A stretch of DNA of 64,000 bases, from contig CM028378.1 in the NCBI GenBank assembly GCA_013146195.2, forward strand, positions 35,996,227-36,060,226. Reading direction: 5' to 3'. How positions within the stretch are numbered: position 1 is the stretch's first letter; each line of letters opens with the position of its first letter. A program made the position numbers and the translations under genes. Under the pieces are notes generated by a model. That model saw nothing but the letters and a program-made list of their open reading frames with translations. It did no database searches and was not told the origin of the DNA. Positions 11,270 to 22,300 of the stretch are shown in pieces. This DNA is from Codonopsis lanceolata. Its lineage: Eukaryota; Streptophyta; Magnoliopsida; Asterales; Campanulaceae.

Positions 11270-12010
11270 CTACAGATGGTACTTTAGTCATTTCGACAAT
11301 ACAATAGTAGGACATTTCATTTTTTTAACGAGTTCCGTTAACGACATCCACTTCATGAATCATATTGATTTTTTTTGCAAAGTAAAGTTATCAAATTGTG
11401 AAAAATGGTAGTAGAGTGAGTTTAGCAGACTTTTCGCGATAGTAGAGTGACCAAATTGAGAATTAAGCTTAAAAAAATTGACCCATTCACAATTGGTCTC
11501 AGTACTCTTTTTATTTAAAATGACTATTTTAATTTTAGACAAATGCACCTAACAAGCACATGTGGGAACTTGAGTAGAGGTGGCAATTAGTGCTATCGTG
11601 TCGTGTTCGTGCCTCATTATCGTGTTTTCAAATTATCTATCTTATTTTATCATAAATATAGTAATAAATATTATTTTGAATATATTAACAATTTCGTGTC
11701 TTTCGTGTCATATTTCGTGTTGTGTCGTGTTGTGCTGCGCTTGTCGTGTCATTTGTCTCTGTAATCGTGCTTTATAATCGTATCGTGCTGGTTCGTGCTA
11801 TCGTGTCGTGTCAGTCATTGCCACCCCTAAACTTGAGAGATAAATATTGAAAGATTTTGACGAGATTAGCGATAAGGACTAACTGTGTTTAACATGTTCG
11901 ATACAACAATCTAATTTTTGAAAAAAAAATCCGTTTATATATACCAATCCCAAAAAGGTGGTAGAGTCCATAGACAATTTGGGTAATTTGTCATATTTTC
12001 AATGTTATAA
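11270..12010 (+). repeat. Dispersed repeat, copy B, split by a hAT MITE
   Basis: Inverted homologue of 5080-5575. The sequence on both sides of the 255-bp MITE aligns with copy A continuously, so copy A acts as a natural pre-insertion allele. Confidence 0.55.
11575..11829. mobile_element. Non-autonomous hAT MITE, 255 bp, cgtgc-repeat family
   Basis: Ends are TAGAGGTGGCAAT and ATTGCCACCCCTA, a 13-bp terminal inverted repeat (TIR) with one mismatch. An identical 8-bp TSD, aacttgag, lies at 11567-11574 and 11830-11837. An 8-bp TSD is the hAT signature. The interior is mostly short runs of TCGTGT and TCGTGC, with no coding capacity. It is a shorter relative of 27758-28368. Confidence 0.92.
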
Positions 12011-12292
12011 CATTGCAAACGTGGGAACACTAAACATTAGTTGCATGAAAAAGACGTTCACTTTTTGATCAGCACACTTTTCCCTGTAAATAAATATTGA
12101 ATAAGTGTAAAACTGTTTTGAATAAAGATATTTTATTTATTTTTAAAATTTAATCGTAAGAAAAATTGTAATATTAGTTGTAAGGCTAGTAATATTATTT
12201 TGATAATAATGTTCACCTATAATACAACATCTTTAAAAAGTAATATCATATTTTAAAAGAGAACAAATACAGAAATTATAAACAACTTTTAA

Positions 12293-12314
12293 ATATATAT
12301 ATATATATATATAT
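12293..12314. repeat. (AT)n, left flank of a microsatellite-embedded element
   Basis: A pure AT run directly before the left TIR at 12321. Confidence 0.9.
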
Positions 12315-12320
12315 TTAAAG

Positions 12321-13411
12321 TTGGTGAGGAGCACTATGGTTGTGTCACCTCACCACCTTTAGATAAATCTTCATTCTAAATCATCCATGTGGAAGTTTTA
12401 AAAACCTTTGGTTTTCTAGCAATTAGCTAATAATAATACCTAATAACAATCAATATGATAAGGGGTATTAGTATTAGTATATATAACTTCTTCTATTGTC
12501 AATAGTAGAAGACTTATATTTAAAAACTTTTACAACTAACATTACTTCAAACCAATGTGGGATAAAACTCTTCAAGGTTAGATATTACTTCTAATGACTC
12601 ACTTTTAACATCATACTTTAAGCTTTGATATCTTATTCATCCAAAACTTGATTTGGACAAATAAATATATCATTTCGATGTTCTTGCCGAGTAGAACACA
12701 TTTACACAATTACTTTTGTCAACAAACAAATGACACATAAAGAAATTTGTACCTCAAGTTGCACAATTTCTTTTACTAAAAACACTAATTTTTTAATAAG
12801 TATTATACTTTAACTCTTGATATCTTTTTCATCCAAAACTCAATTTGGACAAATAAATATATCATTTCGATGCTCTCACAAAGTAGAACACATTTGCACA
12901 ATTACATTTACCAACAAACAAATGACACGTAAAGAAATTCGTGCCTCAAGTTGCACAATTTTTCTCATTAAAAACACTAATTTTTTTTTAACAAGTATTA
13001 TACTTTAAGTCTTGATATCTTATTATCAAAAACTCAATTTAGACAAATAAATATATCATTTTGATGTTCTCACCGAGTAGAATACATTTGCGCAATTACC
13101 TTCGTTAACAAACAAACGATACGTAAAGAAATTCGTGCCTCTAGTTACACAATTTCTTTCACAAAAAACATTAATTTTTCAACAATAGAAGAGATGTATC
13201 CCACATTGGTTAGAAATTGATGTTGGTTTAAAAAATTCTATTATTAAGTACCAATAGAAGAAATGTATCATGCATCATACATTGGTTGGAAAGTGATGTT
13301 GATTTTCAAAGTCACTAGAAAACTAAAAGTTTTTAAAGCTTCCACAAGGATGCTTTAGAATGAAGATTTATCCAAAGGTGGTGAGGTGACACAACCATAG
13401 TGCTCCTCACC

Positions 13412-13413
<2 letters not shown>
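12321..13413. mobile_element. Element with ~100-bp TIRs embedded in (TA)n, copy 1
   Basis: It starts TTGGTGAGGAGCACTATGGT and ends with the reverse complement ACCATAGTGCTCCTCACCAA. The arms stay similar for about 105 bp, to the TTTTCTAG motif. Both sides are (TA)n runs (12293-12314 and 13415-13470). A body bounded on each side by TA repeats recalls the microsatellite-targeting Micron elements described in rice; that link is by analogy. The interior holds three 193-bp tandem units and no transposase. Confidence 0.72.
12605..13190. repeat. Tandem array, three ~193-bp units
   Basis: Units begin CATACTTTAAGCTTTGATATC (12612), TATACTTTAACTCTTGATATC (about 12804) and TATACTTTAAGTCTTGATATC (about 12998). 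Each contains GGACAAATAAATATATCAT or a close variant and ends CACTAATTTTT or a near match. A second copy of the array is at 14240-14830. Confidence 0.88.

Positions 13414-13414
<1 letters not shown>

Positions 13415-13470
<56 letters not shown>
13415..13470. repeat. (AT)n, right flank of copy 1
   Basis: About 28 uninterrupted AT units directly after the right TIR. Confidence 0.92.
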
Positions 13471-13475
<5 letters not shown>

Positions 13476-14239
13476 TTTACAATTGTTACCAATAGAAGAT
13501 GTATATCTCCCATTGGCTAGAAAATGATGTTGAGTTTAAATTATTTTATATTTATAGCACATTGTTTAAAAATAAAATGCTAGATTTTAAAGTCTTTAAA
13601 AGACTAAAAACTTTCACTTTTACAAGAGATATATCTCATATGGTTACAAAATATTCTACTATTATTACCAATAGAAGAGATGTATCACACATTGGTTATA
13701 GAAATTGATATTTGTATTAAAAATATTATTATTAATTACTAGTTGAAAAAATGTATCATACATTTGTTATAAAGTGATGTTGATTTTTAAAGTTTTTTGT
13801 TAAAAAACTTCTACCATTATTACCAATAGAAAATCTATATCTCACATTGGTTAAAAAATGATGTTGATTTTTAATTAATTTAGATTATATAAAAGACTTA
13901 CTATTATTAAAAGACTTACTATTATTAGCAATATAAGATATATATATATATACTTTTGGTTTCTCTAACCATTAACTAATACATAATACATAATAATAAT
14001 CATAATGATAATGAGTATTAGCAATATAAGATATATATATATATACTTTTGGTTTTCTAGCCATTAACTAATAGTAATACATAATAATAATCATAATGAT
14101 AATGAGTATTATTATTAGTATATATAACTTCTTCTATTGTCAATAGTAGAATAATTATATTTAAAAAAATTTACAACTAACATTACTTCTAACCAATGTG
14201 GGATAAAACTCTTCAAGGTTAGATATTCCTTCTAATGAC

Positions 14240-14830
14240 TCACTTTTAACATCATACTTTAAGCTTTGATATTTTATTCATCCAAAACTTGATTTGGACA
14301 AATAAATATATCATTTCGATGTTCTTGACGAGTAGAACACATTTGCACAATTACTTTTGTCAACTAATAAATGACACGTAAAGAAATTTGTGCCTCAAGT
14401 TGCATAATTTCTTTCACTAAAAACACTAATTTTTTTTAATAAGTATTATACTTTAACTCTTGATATCTTATTCATCTAAAACTCGATTTGGACAAATAAA
14501 TATATGATTTTGATGCTCTCATCGAGTAGAATACATTTGCGCAATTACATTTGTCAACAAACAAATGACACGTAAATAAATTTGTGCCTCAAGTTGCATA
14601 ATTTCTCTCACTAAAAACACTAATTATTTTAACAAGTATTATACTTTAAGTCTTGATATCTTATCACCCAAAACTCGATTTGGACAAATAAATATATCAT
14701 TTTGATGCTCTCACCGAGTATAACAAATTTGCGCAATTACCTTCGTCAACAAACAAATGACACGTAAAGAATTTCGTGCCTCAAGTTGCACAATTTCTTT
14801 CACTAAAAACACTATTTTTTTCAACAATAG
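14240..14830. repeat. Second copy of the 193-bp three-unit array
   Basis: The stretch from about 14050 to 14985 repeats 12420-13345 in direct orientation, including ATCATACTTTAAGCTTTGAT and the same three-unit layout. It lacks the outer TTGGTGAGGAGC ends and the flanking TA runs of copy 1, so it is a truncated or recombined copy. Confidence 0.82.
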
Positions 14831-15479
14831 AAGAGATGTATCCCACATTGGTTAGAAATTGATGTTGGTTTTAAAATTCTATTATTAAGTATCAATAGAA
14901 GAAATGCATCATACATTGGTTGGAAAGTGATGTTGATTTTCAAAGTCACTTGAAAACCAAAAGTTTTTAAAGCTTCCACATGGATGCAAGTATTTCACAT
15001 TGGTTACAAAGTATTCTACTATTATTATCAATAGAAAAGATGTATCACACATTGGCTATAAATTAATGTTGGTTTTAAAAATACTATTATTACCAATAGA
15101 ATAGATGTATCATACTTTTGGTAGAGGATAATGTTTGTTTTTAAAGTCTTTAAATAGAAGACTTCTACCATTATTATCAATAGAATATGCATATCTCACA
15201 TTGGTTAGAAAGTGATGTTGATTTTAATTTTAGATAAAAAAAACTTTTACTATTATTACTAATAGAAGAGATATCTTACATTTGCTAAAAAATGATGTTA
15301 GTTTTAAAAGTCTTTAGATAAAAGACTTTTACTTTTATCGTCAATATAATAGAAGAGATGTATCCCACATTATTTAGGAAGAGATGTTGGTTATAAAATT
15401 TTTAAAATAAAAGACTTCTTCTATTATTACCAAATGAGGATATGTATCCTCATTGGTTAAATTATGTTGATTTTCCTTT

Positions 15480-15695
15480 TTTAGTCCAAATAATTGTCCA
15501 TTTTGAAACTTACTTTTTTAGAACATCATTTTTACCACTTTACCCTTACTTTTTCACTCTACTTTAATTATGGGCCACATATACATGGACATTAAAGGAA
15601 ACTACACATTAAACCAATATAAATAATCAAGTCAATTACTTTTTCTTAAACTGTGCGTCGGGTCAACTAGGACGATTATTAAGGGACGGAGGGAG
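15480..15695. mobile_element. Stowaway-like MITE, left end missing
   Basis: Nearly the same sequence as 49980-50187 (ATTATGGGCCACATATACAT, TCAAGTCAATTACTTTTTC) and ending GGGACGGAGGGAGTA. The opposite end, expected as TACTCCCTCCGTCCC, is absent. Confidence 0.7.
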
Positions 15696-16400
15696 TATTA
15701 CATATTGGTTAGAGAGTGATGTTGATTTTAAAAGTCTACAATTATTAGCAATATAAGATAAATATTTCACATTGGTTATAAAGTGATATTGGTTTAAAAA
15801 GTTTTTAGATGATGTATCTCACATTGGTTACAAAGAAATGTATCTCATATTATTTAGAAATAAGTATTGGTTATAAAAGTCATTAGATAAAGACATTTTT
15901 TGTTATTACCAATAGAAAATATATATCCACATTGTTTAGAAATGAATATTGTTTAAAAAGTCTTTTATCCACTACTATTATTACTAATAGAAAATATGTA
16001 TACCACATGGTTAGAATGTGGTGTTGGTTTTAAAGTCTTTAGATAAAAGACTTAAACTTTCATTACCAATAAAAATATAAAATATGTATCTCACATTGTT
16101 TAAAAATGAATTATGATTTTAAAAGTTTTTAACAAAATGACTTCTAATATTATTATCAAGTTAAATGTTAATTTTAAAAGTCTTTAGATAAAAAAAATTA
16201 CTATTATTATTAATACAAAATATGTATTTCACGTTAGCTAGAAACTTATATTAATTTTAAAAGTATTTAGGTAAAAAAATCGTTTTATATTAGTAACAAT
16301 ATAAAAAAAATTATAACAATAGAAGAGATTAACAATCTAATTATAATGTCTAAAAATTATATTATTATTACAAATATATATGTATATCCCACATTATACC

Positions 16401-16427
16401 CGTGCATAGCACGAACTAAATAACTAG
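16401..16427 (+). mobile_element. Helitron-type 3' terminus
   Basis: A CGTGC-ATA-GCACG hairpin (16401-16413) lies 10 bp before CTAG, and the next base is T. Short hairpin, CTRR end and insertion before T define plant Helitron 3' ends. The matching 5' TC end was not located in the repeat field upstream. Confidence 0.72.
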
Positions 16428-16984
16428 TATGGTTAAATAGACATAGCGAAAAGGTGTGTCCTCAAACTATTATTCTCAGGGTATCACAATTTATTTATTT
16501 ATTTTGCTTGTATTGAATAATTCAGATGCTACATTGGTAATAATATAGCTAAAAATAAATAAAATAAAATATTATTTTTAATCACGATGAGGAACAAATA
16601 GATATTTGTTTTAAGACAGCGAAGGGGAGCAATATCAACACTCATTCCTAAATCCTAGATATAGAGTCAACGGACGGTTCCTCAGTTTTTGACTTTTGAG
16701 AGGAGTCCTCTCTAGTCTCTAGGGCTTGAGCGACCAGGGGAATTTGTTTGTCTTTGGATTGTCTAATAAAATTTCCTTTAGCTATCTTTTGGCAAAAAGT
16801 ATAGATGAAACGATTAAAACCTATGTGAGGACGATCTTACAGATATATTTTATAAAACATATTTTTTTTATTTAATTTATCATGTATTAATGAATTGAGA
16901 TATAAAAGAGTATGACTCATCAAAATCCTAATCGTCAAATTTTGACCACAAGATTCACCATAGTAATTAATCTTTTATATAATA
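16428..16984. other. Unassigned spacer
   Basis: Unlike the repeat field on either side. No gene or element ends were recognised. Confidence 0.5.
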
Positions 16985-17413
16985 TAAAATAATTAAAAAT
17001 TAACATTATTTTTTAACCAATGTGAAATATACATCTTCTATTGGTAATAATGGCATAAGTTTTTTATCAAAAAACTTTGAAAACCAACATCAATTTATAA
17101 CAAATGTATGATACATCTTTTCAATTAGTAATTAATAATAATATTTTTAATACAAACATCAATTTCTAACCAATGTGTAATATATCTCTTCTATTGGTAA
17201 TAATAGTAGAATATTTTGTAACCATGTGAGATACATCTCTTGTAAAAGTGAAAGTCTTTAGTCTAAAAACTTTAAAATCTAACATTTTCTTTTTAAACAA
17301 TGTGTTATATATCTCTTTTATTGGTAATAATATACAATAATTTAAACTCAACATCATTTTCTAGCCAATGTGAGATATACATCTTCTATTGGTAATAATG
17401 ATAAAAATATTTT

Positions 17414-17414
<1 letters not shown>
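16985..17414 (-). repeat. Inverted copy of 13471-13880
   Basis: The reverse complement matches 13471-13880 through AGAAGATGTATATCTC, TGATGTTGAGTTTAAAT and AAAACTTTCACTTTTACAAG. Beyond it an (AT)n and the TTGGTGAGG element follow in mirrored order, so the inverted homology extends to about 0.8 kb per arm. Confidence 0.85.

Positions 17415-17499
<85 letters not shown>
17415..17499. repeat. (AT)n microsatellite, about 42 units
   Basis: The longest TA run in the window. It mirrors the run at 13415-13470. Confidence 0.95.
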
Positions 17500-17500
<1 letters not shown>

Positions 17501-17502
<2 letters not shown>

Positions 17503-17796
17503 GGTGAGGAGCACTATGATTGTGCCACCTCACCACCTTTATATAAATTTTCAAAGCATCCATGTCTTTAAAAACTTTGGTTTTCTAGTGACTTTGAAAA
17601 TCAACATCACTTTTCAACCAATGTATGATGCATGATGCATTTCTTCTATTGGTACTTAATAATTGAATTTTTAAAACCAACATCAATTTCTAACCAATGT
17701 GAGATACATCTCTTCTATTATTGAAAAATTAGTGTTTTTTGTGAAAAAAATTGTGCAACTTGAGGCACGAATTTATTTACGTGGCACAACCATGGT
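17501..17796. mobile_element. Microsatellite-embedded element, copy 2, internally deleted
   Basis: It starts TTGGTGAGGAGCACTATGAT, follows the left arm of copy 1, then skips the 193-bp arrays and ends GTGGCACAACCATGGTT. The right TIR therefore lacks its outer 15 bases. A (TA)n run again follows (about 17798-17840). Confidence 0.75.
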
Positions 17797-17843
<47 letters not shown>

Positions 17844-18034
17844 ATCATTAGACCATCGTTATATATTTAAGATGTTTACTTTTTCTATACATTTCATCAT
17901 TGGAAATTTTTTAAAAAAATTAATATGTTTATTTTCTCTTAATTTCAATAACTGTTACTTAGCTCTCTTCCCTTTAACTTAATGAAAAATACATTTCACA
18001 ACCAGTGCAATAGATTTCTGTTTTAAGCAAGACA

Positions 18035-18063
18035 ATGCGTGCAACCCACGTGCTTTTTCCTAG
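18035..18063 (+). mobile_element. Possible second Helitron-type 3' terminus
   Basis: GCGTGCAACCCACGTGC gives a weak 4-bp stem (CGTG/CACG), then a T run and CCTAG followed by T. It resembles Helitron ends, but the stem is short and no 5' end was found. Confidence 0.4.
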
Positions 18064-18068
18064 TATCA

Positions 18069-18270
18069 TTAAAATTATCACTTTTTAGCATTGAATGTGT
18101 TACTTTTTAACATTAAAAGTCACTTTTAACCCTAAAAATGTCACTTTGCATTTTAATAAAAATTATCACTTTTCCCTTCAAAGTGTCACCTTTGTCCTTA
18201 CAAAGTGTCATTTTTACCTTTAAATGTATCACCTATGACCACAAAGTGACACTGACACTGACACATTGCA
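18069..18270. repeat. Degenerate short repeats around AAAGTGTCACTTTT
   Basis: Imperfect repeats of TATCACTTTT, AAGTGTCACCTTT and related words occur about every 20-30 bases. No element ends were seen. Confidence 0.5.
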
Positions 18271-18616
18271 TTTAAAATAAAGTTAATCAAAGTTTTAAAT
18301 CGATTTAGGATTAAAATGCAAAGTTTTGGCACTTAAAGACTTGTGGAACCAAGTTTGGAAAGAGGCAGGACACCGGAGCACAATTTAAAAGGAGGATACT
18401 AGAGCAAATGAACAAGATGTTTCATTAATGCGATAGCACCTTCTGCGCGTGCGACTTGGCCCGCCTCCCACGCTCTTTCGTGATGGGTCCAAGTCAACCC
18501 ACAGGGTTCAATTCCTTTTGCTCAATTTCTTCTCTTATTTTGACCCATTTTTTGATTGGATAACAGATAATTTGCGATCTTCTTTGATAGGTTACACGCT
18601 CTATTAACCTTTTTTA

Positions 18617-18860
18617 TACTCCTTCCATTTCAGATAAAGAGTCCACTATACTATTTTGAGATATTTTACTCTAAGAGTCCACTTTCAAAAATTATGCTTA
18701 CAATTTCTATAACATTTCATATTTACCCTCCACTTGTGTTGTAAGTACATTGTTTGTACTCAACTATTTTTGTAATTATGACCAACTTTAATGACATTAA
18801 TATATCTCTAAATAATTAGATTCTTCAAATAGAGATTCCTTGGGTGAAATGAAAGGAGTA
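18617..18860. mobile_element. Stowaway-like MITE, 3' of the TOPLESS gene
   Basis: TIRs CTCCTTCCATTTCAG and the mirrored TTTCATTTCACCCAAGG-type end meet TA on both sides. The AAGAGTCCACTTTC body links it to 37981-38161 and to the MITE around 54842-55913. It lies about 460 bp past the TPR4-like stop codon. Confidence 0.8.
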
Positions 18861-19315
18861 TCATTTTTGAAGCTACGTCTTACAGATTTGGATATGTAAG
18901 ACTGTCCACATGAGACCTGCTCTATAATAAGTACCATATAACTGAGTAAAAATGTGAAATATAATAATTTACATGAGACAATTTGCATATATATATATAT
19001 ACATATGCATTATTCAGTTTCCCTAAAACATATGCATGTTCCAAAAACTCTAGAATTTTACTCTAAAGCCTACTCCTCTCACTGATGTACATATACCATC
19101 TCTTCTTAAATTATATCAACAGCCTGACCATCCTCACATCAATGTATGAAAAGTGAATCTTAAACCTCAGGCTGGAGAATACCTATCCCCTTTCGGCCAC
19201 TATCAGAACTGGTATATCAAGCTAAATTACCTAAGTTGGCGGCTCCCACGATATAAAGAGGGGAACATAATGATGGTATCCTGCCGACATTAGTCAAAGG
19301 CCTAGATGACTACTT

Positions 19316-22300
19316 TCACCTTGAATGTTGATCTGAAGTTGCAGCAACACTGTTAGAACTAGGAGCTGCACCATTTTCATATGGTGGTGGTGGTGTACCC
19401 CACTTTCCCTGTGCTTCCAGGGGCTCAAGAACGTGGACGCTCCCATCAGTAAGTCCCAACGCCAACTGATTAGGTTGCAATGGATGAGCCGCAATGACAA
19501 GTGGATAAACCCTTGAGCTGTAAAATTAATGCAGTATTTTAAACAAAAATTAGAGCAAGTCAAGATTTTTCTTTTTACTTCATTTAGTTTCCTGTTAGTA
19601 ACAGCAAATTACCTGGGATTAGAAGGTAAATAAGCCATAGGACTTATCCTACACTTCAGTCTGAGTGCTGGGGATGTAAAAATACTCACACTCCCATCTT
19701 CAAAACTTGCAAATACTGATTGGCTATCACAGGAATAAGTACCATCTGTAATTGAGCCACTTCCTTCCCGAGGAACCCACTGCAATACAAAACTAAATTG
19801 ATTACTTTCTTAAAATTATTCAAAGAATAGAAGGGAAGAAACCCACACAAGCTTTGCCAGTTCTCTTAAATGAGCACATCAAGTACAAATTCTAACATCA
19901 AGACACAAGAACATACAAGAAGAAAATCAAACTAGAAAACCATCAAAAAGAGAAGAAATCACCAAGTCTTGACGAGAAAAAATATGCTTGATGCACCTGC
20001 TTAATGCATTCTAGCTTTGGTGCCTCGTATATGGCTATTTGTGTTTCGTGGACAACTAACATTTGTGTCTGATCTTGATGAAACTGCACTCGGGTCTGCG
20101 CTAGAGGCGTCGACCCTCTTCCAGAAGGAATCTGCAAGAACTTGCTAGCTTGCTTTTCCCACACATCTGAGCTCCAAACACATATCTGAAAAAACAAAAG
20201 CACATTGCGACTATGAGGTTAATAGGATACATTACATACACACACACACGTAATCATTATTTTCTCCCTATACATATACATATATGTACGCTGTAACATA
20301 TTTTTGACACACAAGGAACGGACGTCAACAGCCTCCTCTATTTTTGTAGTTTGTGCAAAACATGTTCCTTATTTCTGTCCAATGTCAAATTCCTAAATAT
20401 CACAGCAATGAAATCACACTATCTCAATCGACATAGTTTTTCCAATCCTGCTCCTTAGTTATTCATCGATATGAAGAATGTATCCGAAAAGAATGACAAC
20501 AAAGTCGATGCAACTTTACTAGCATGATGGGGATGATAATTTTCATGCATAGCCCAGCAATATTTGCTGCATTTGATTAGTTTTATTTTCTGGTAATGCT
20601 TGAACTAAGGTCATTTATCTCCATCATAGGTAAGACGGTATGATAGGCCCTATGATTCTAGACATACAATCAAGCATATGCTTTAACCAAGAGTTATATG
20701 ACACATAATGAGAGTCTTTCCTTCAAACAGCCAAACTGGTCTTACGACTCATACCTGAGCATCAGCTCCTGATGACACGAGAATATTTAGAACAGTAGAG
20801 AAGGCAAGCCCAGTTACTCTCTTCTGATGACCTTTAAGCTTGCTCTTCGTCTGTACAAGTCCAACAATGACAGTAAGTTAGAATTCCAGATTGAACTCAT
20901 TAAAACATCTGGCCAAAATGAAGGGAAAAGAACATCTGGCCACGATATTAGGTGTGAGAGTAGGTGAAGACCTCATCAACCCGGGCATTGTATATTTGTA
21001 TTGAAGAGTCCTCCATGCCAATGGCTATAACATTATTGTCATCTGGATGGAAGGCAAGAAATGTTGCAGCAGGGGGTGGGGGCATAAACGTTGTCATAGT
21101 CTGCAATGAAAGTATTGAGCATTACCAGATTACACACATATACAATAATACCAGAAGTGAGCATTGCATCTCTTTTTTCCACGAAAATGGAGAAAAAATT
21201 GTAAGAACCACCGGTATTACCTTAAATGTCATCAAATTGAATAAGGAAATTTTTCCTCCTGAGGCTGACATGATATATGAGTCATTCTTTGAAAGTGCAA
21301 AACACGGAGCAGCATTTTCCAGATTTGTTTCACTTATATCATTGGTCATTAGTATTCCACTTGATGGTTGCCACAACAGAGGCGGAACACTAGTAGTTGC
21401 CTACAAGGGGGAAGGCATACAAAGGGAAAGCCCATTATGAGGAGACAGAGTAACACAAAACAGAAAGTTGGAAGCATCAATACCAAAATGAAAACTTAAG
21501 CATCACTGTCATACCTTCCCAGTCAAGTTTCGTTCATTCCTCTGCCATCTCCAGAGTTTGTGTACCGCATTGTATGCTAATGCTAGTAAGGCACCTCCTG
21601 AATTTGTGTACGTTAACCTAATAATCTGAAAAACGCAACGACTTGATCAGAAAAGATGTTGTAAAACAAAAGCATACCATATCACCTTGTGGAAAGTAAG
21701 CACCCTTAACTTACTAATCTCAATGGAAGTTGTGATCGGATTCCTCTTAAGAAAACCAAATTATATCGGAATAAACATAATGTCATTCTGAATTTTCTTG
21801 GCGTGTCGGAAGGTAGGAAAGAATAAATATATACATACACAAACCAAAACATCTTAAACTTGGATTATGAGAACAAATGAAGTACTTCATGAGAGAACTA
21901 TGAATCTTATAGAAGGATTCCATTCGATCACCACTTCTATTTGGGTTCCAAGATCCATCGCAATCATTTTCTCCTTTAGTCTTCATCCTGCTTTACATGC
22001 ATCGCTGTCTCACTGTTTTTGTGATTTCTCTCACCATAAGAAGAAAATAAGAAGAGCATACCACATGACAATTCTAGCTAAATTTACTGATATTCCAGTG
22101 TTTTGGAACGTATTAGAGCTGAACCTACTCAGCCTCCAAGATAATCTCATAGAATGTTCTACTCAAGCAGAGCTGGTGTTTCTTGGTTTCTAATTACTCC
22201 ACTCTGTCTCCAGTAAAGAAACCACATTTGAAAAGTCAAATGCTTAAGAGATACATTACAACACTTGGAAGAACCATCATAAAATGATTCTTTATAGTAC

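Larger units (their letters stand above)
13471..16426. repeat. Field of degenerate ~80-100-bp repeats, Helitron-associated
   Basis: The motif ACCAATAGAAGAGATGTAT, a CACATTGGTTAGAAA(G/A)TGATGTTG phrase and a TAAAAGACTT(C/T)TACTATTATT phrase recurs many times with variable spacing. It is interrupted by a second 193-bp array (14240-14830) and a truncated MITE (15480-15695). It ends in a Helitron-type terminus at 16427. No coding frame. The whole block is best read as a large non-autonomous Helitron family with minisatellite-like innards (inference). Confidence 0.65.

Noticed and set aside
17354..17571. Open frames on both strands reading as long Ile-Tyr repeats
   Set aside because: They are translations of the (AT)n microsatellite, not genes. 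The same applies to 43981-44178.
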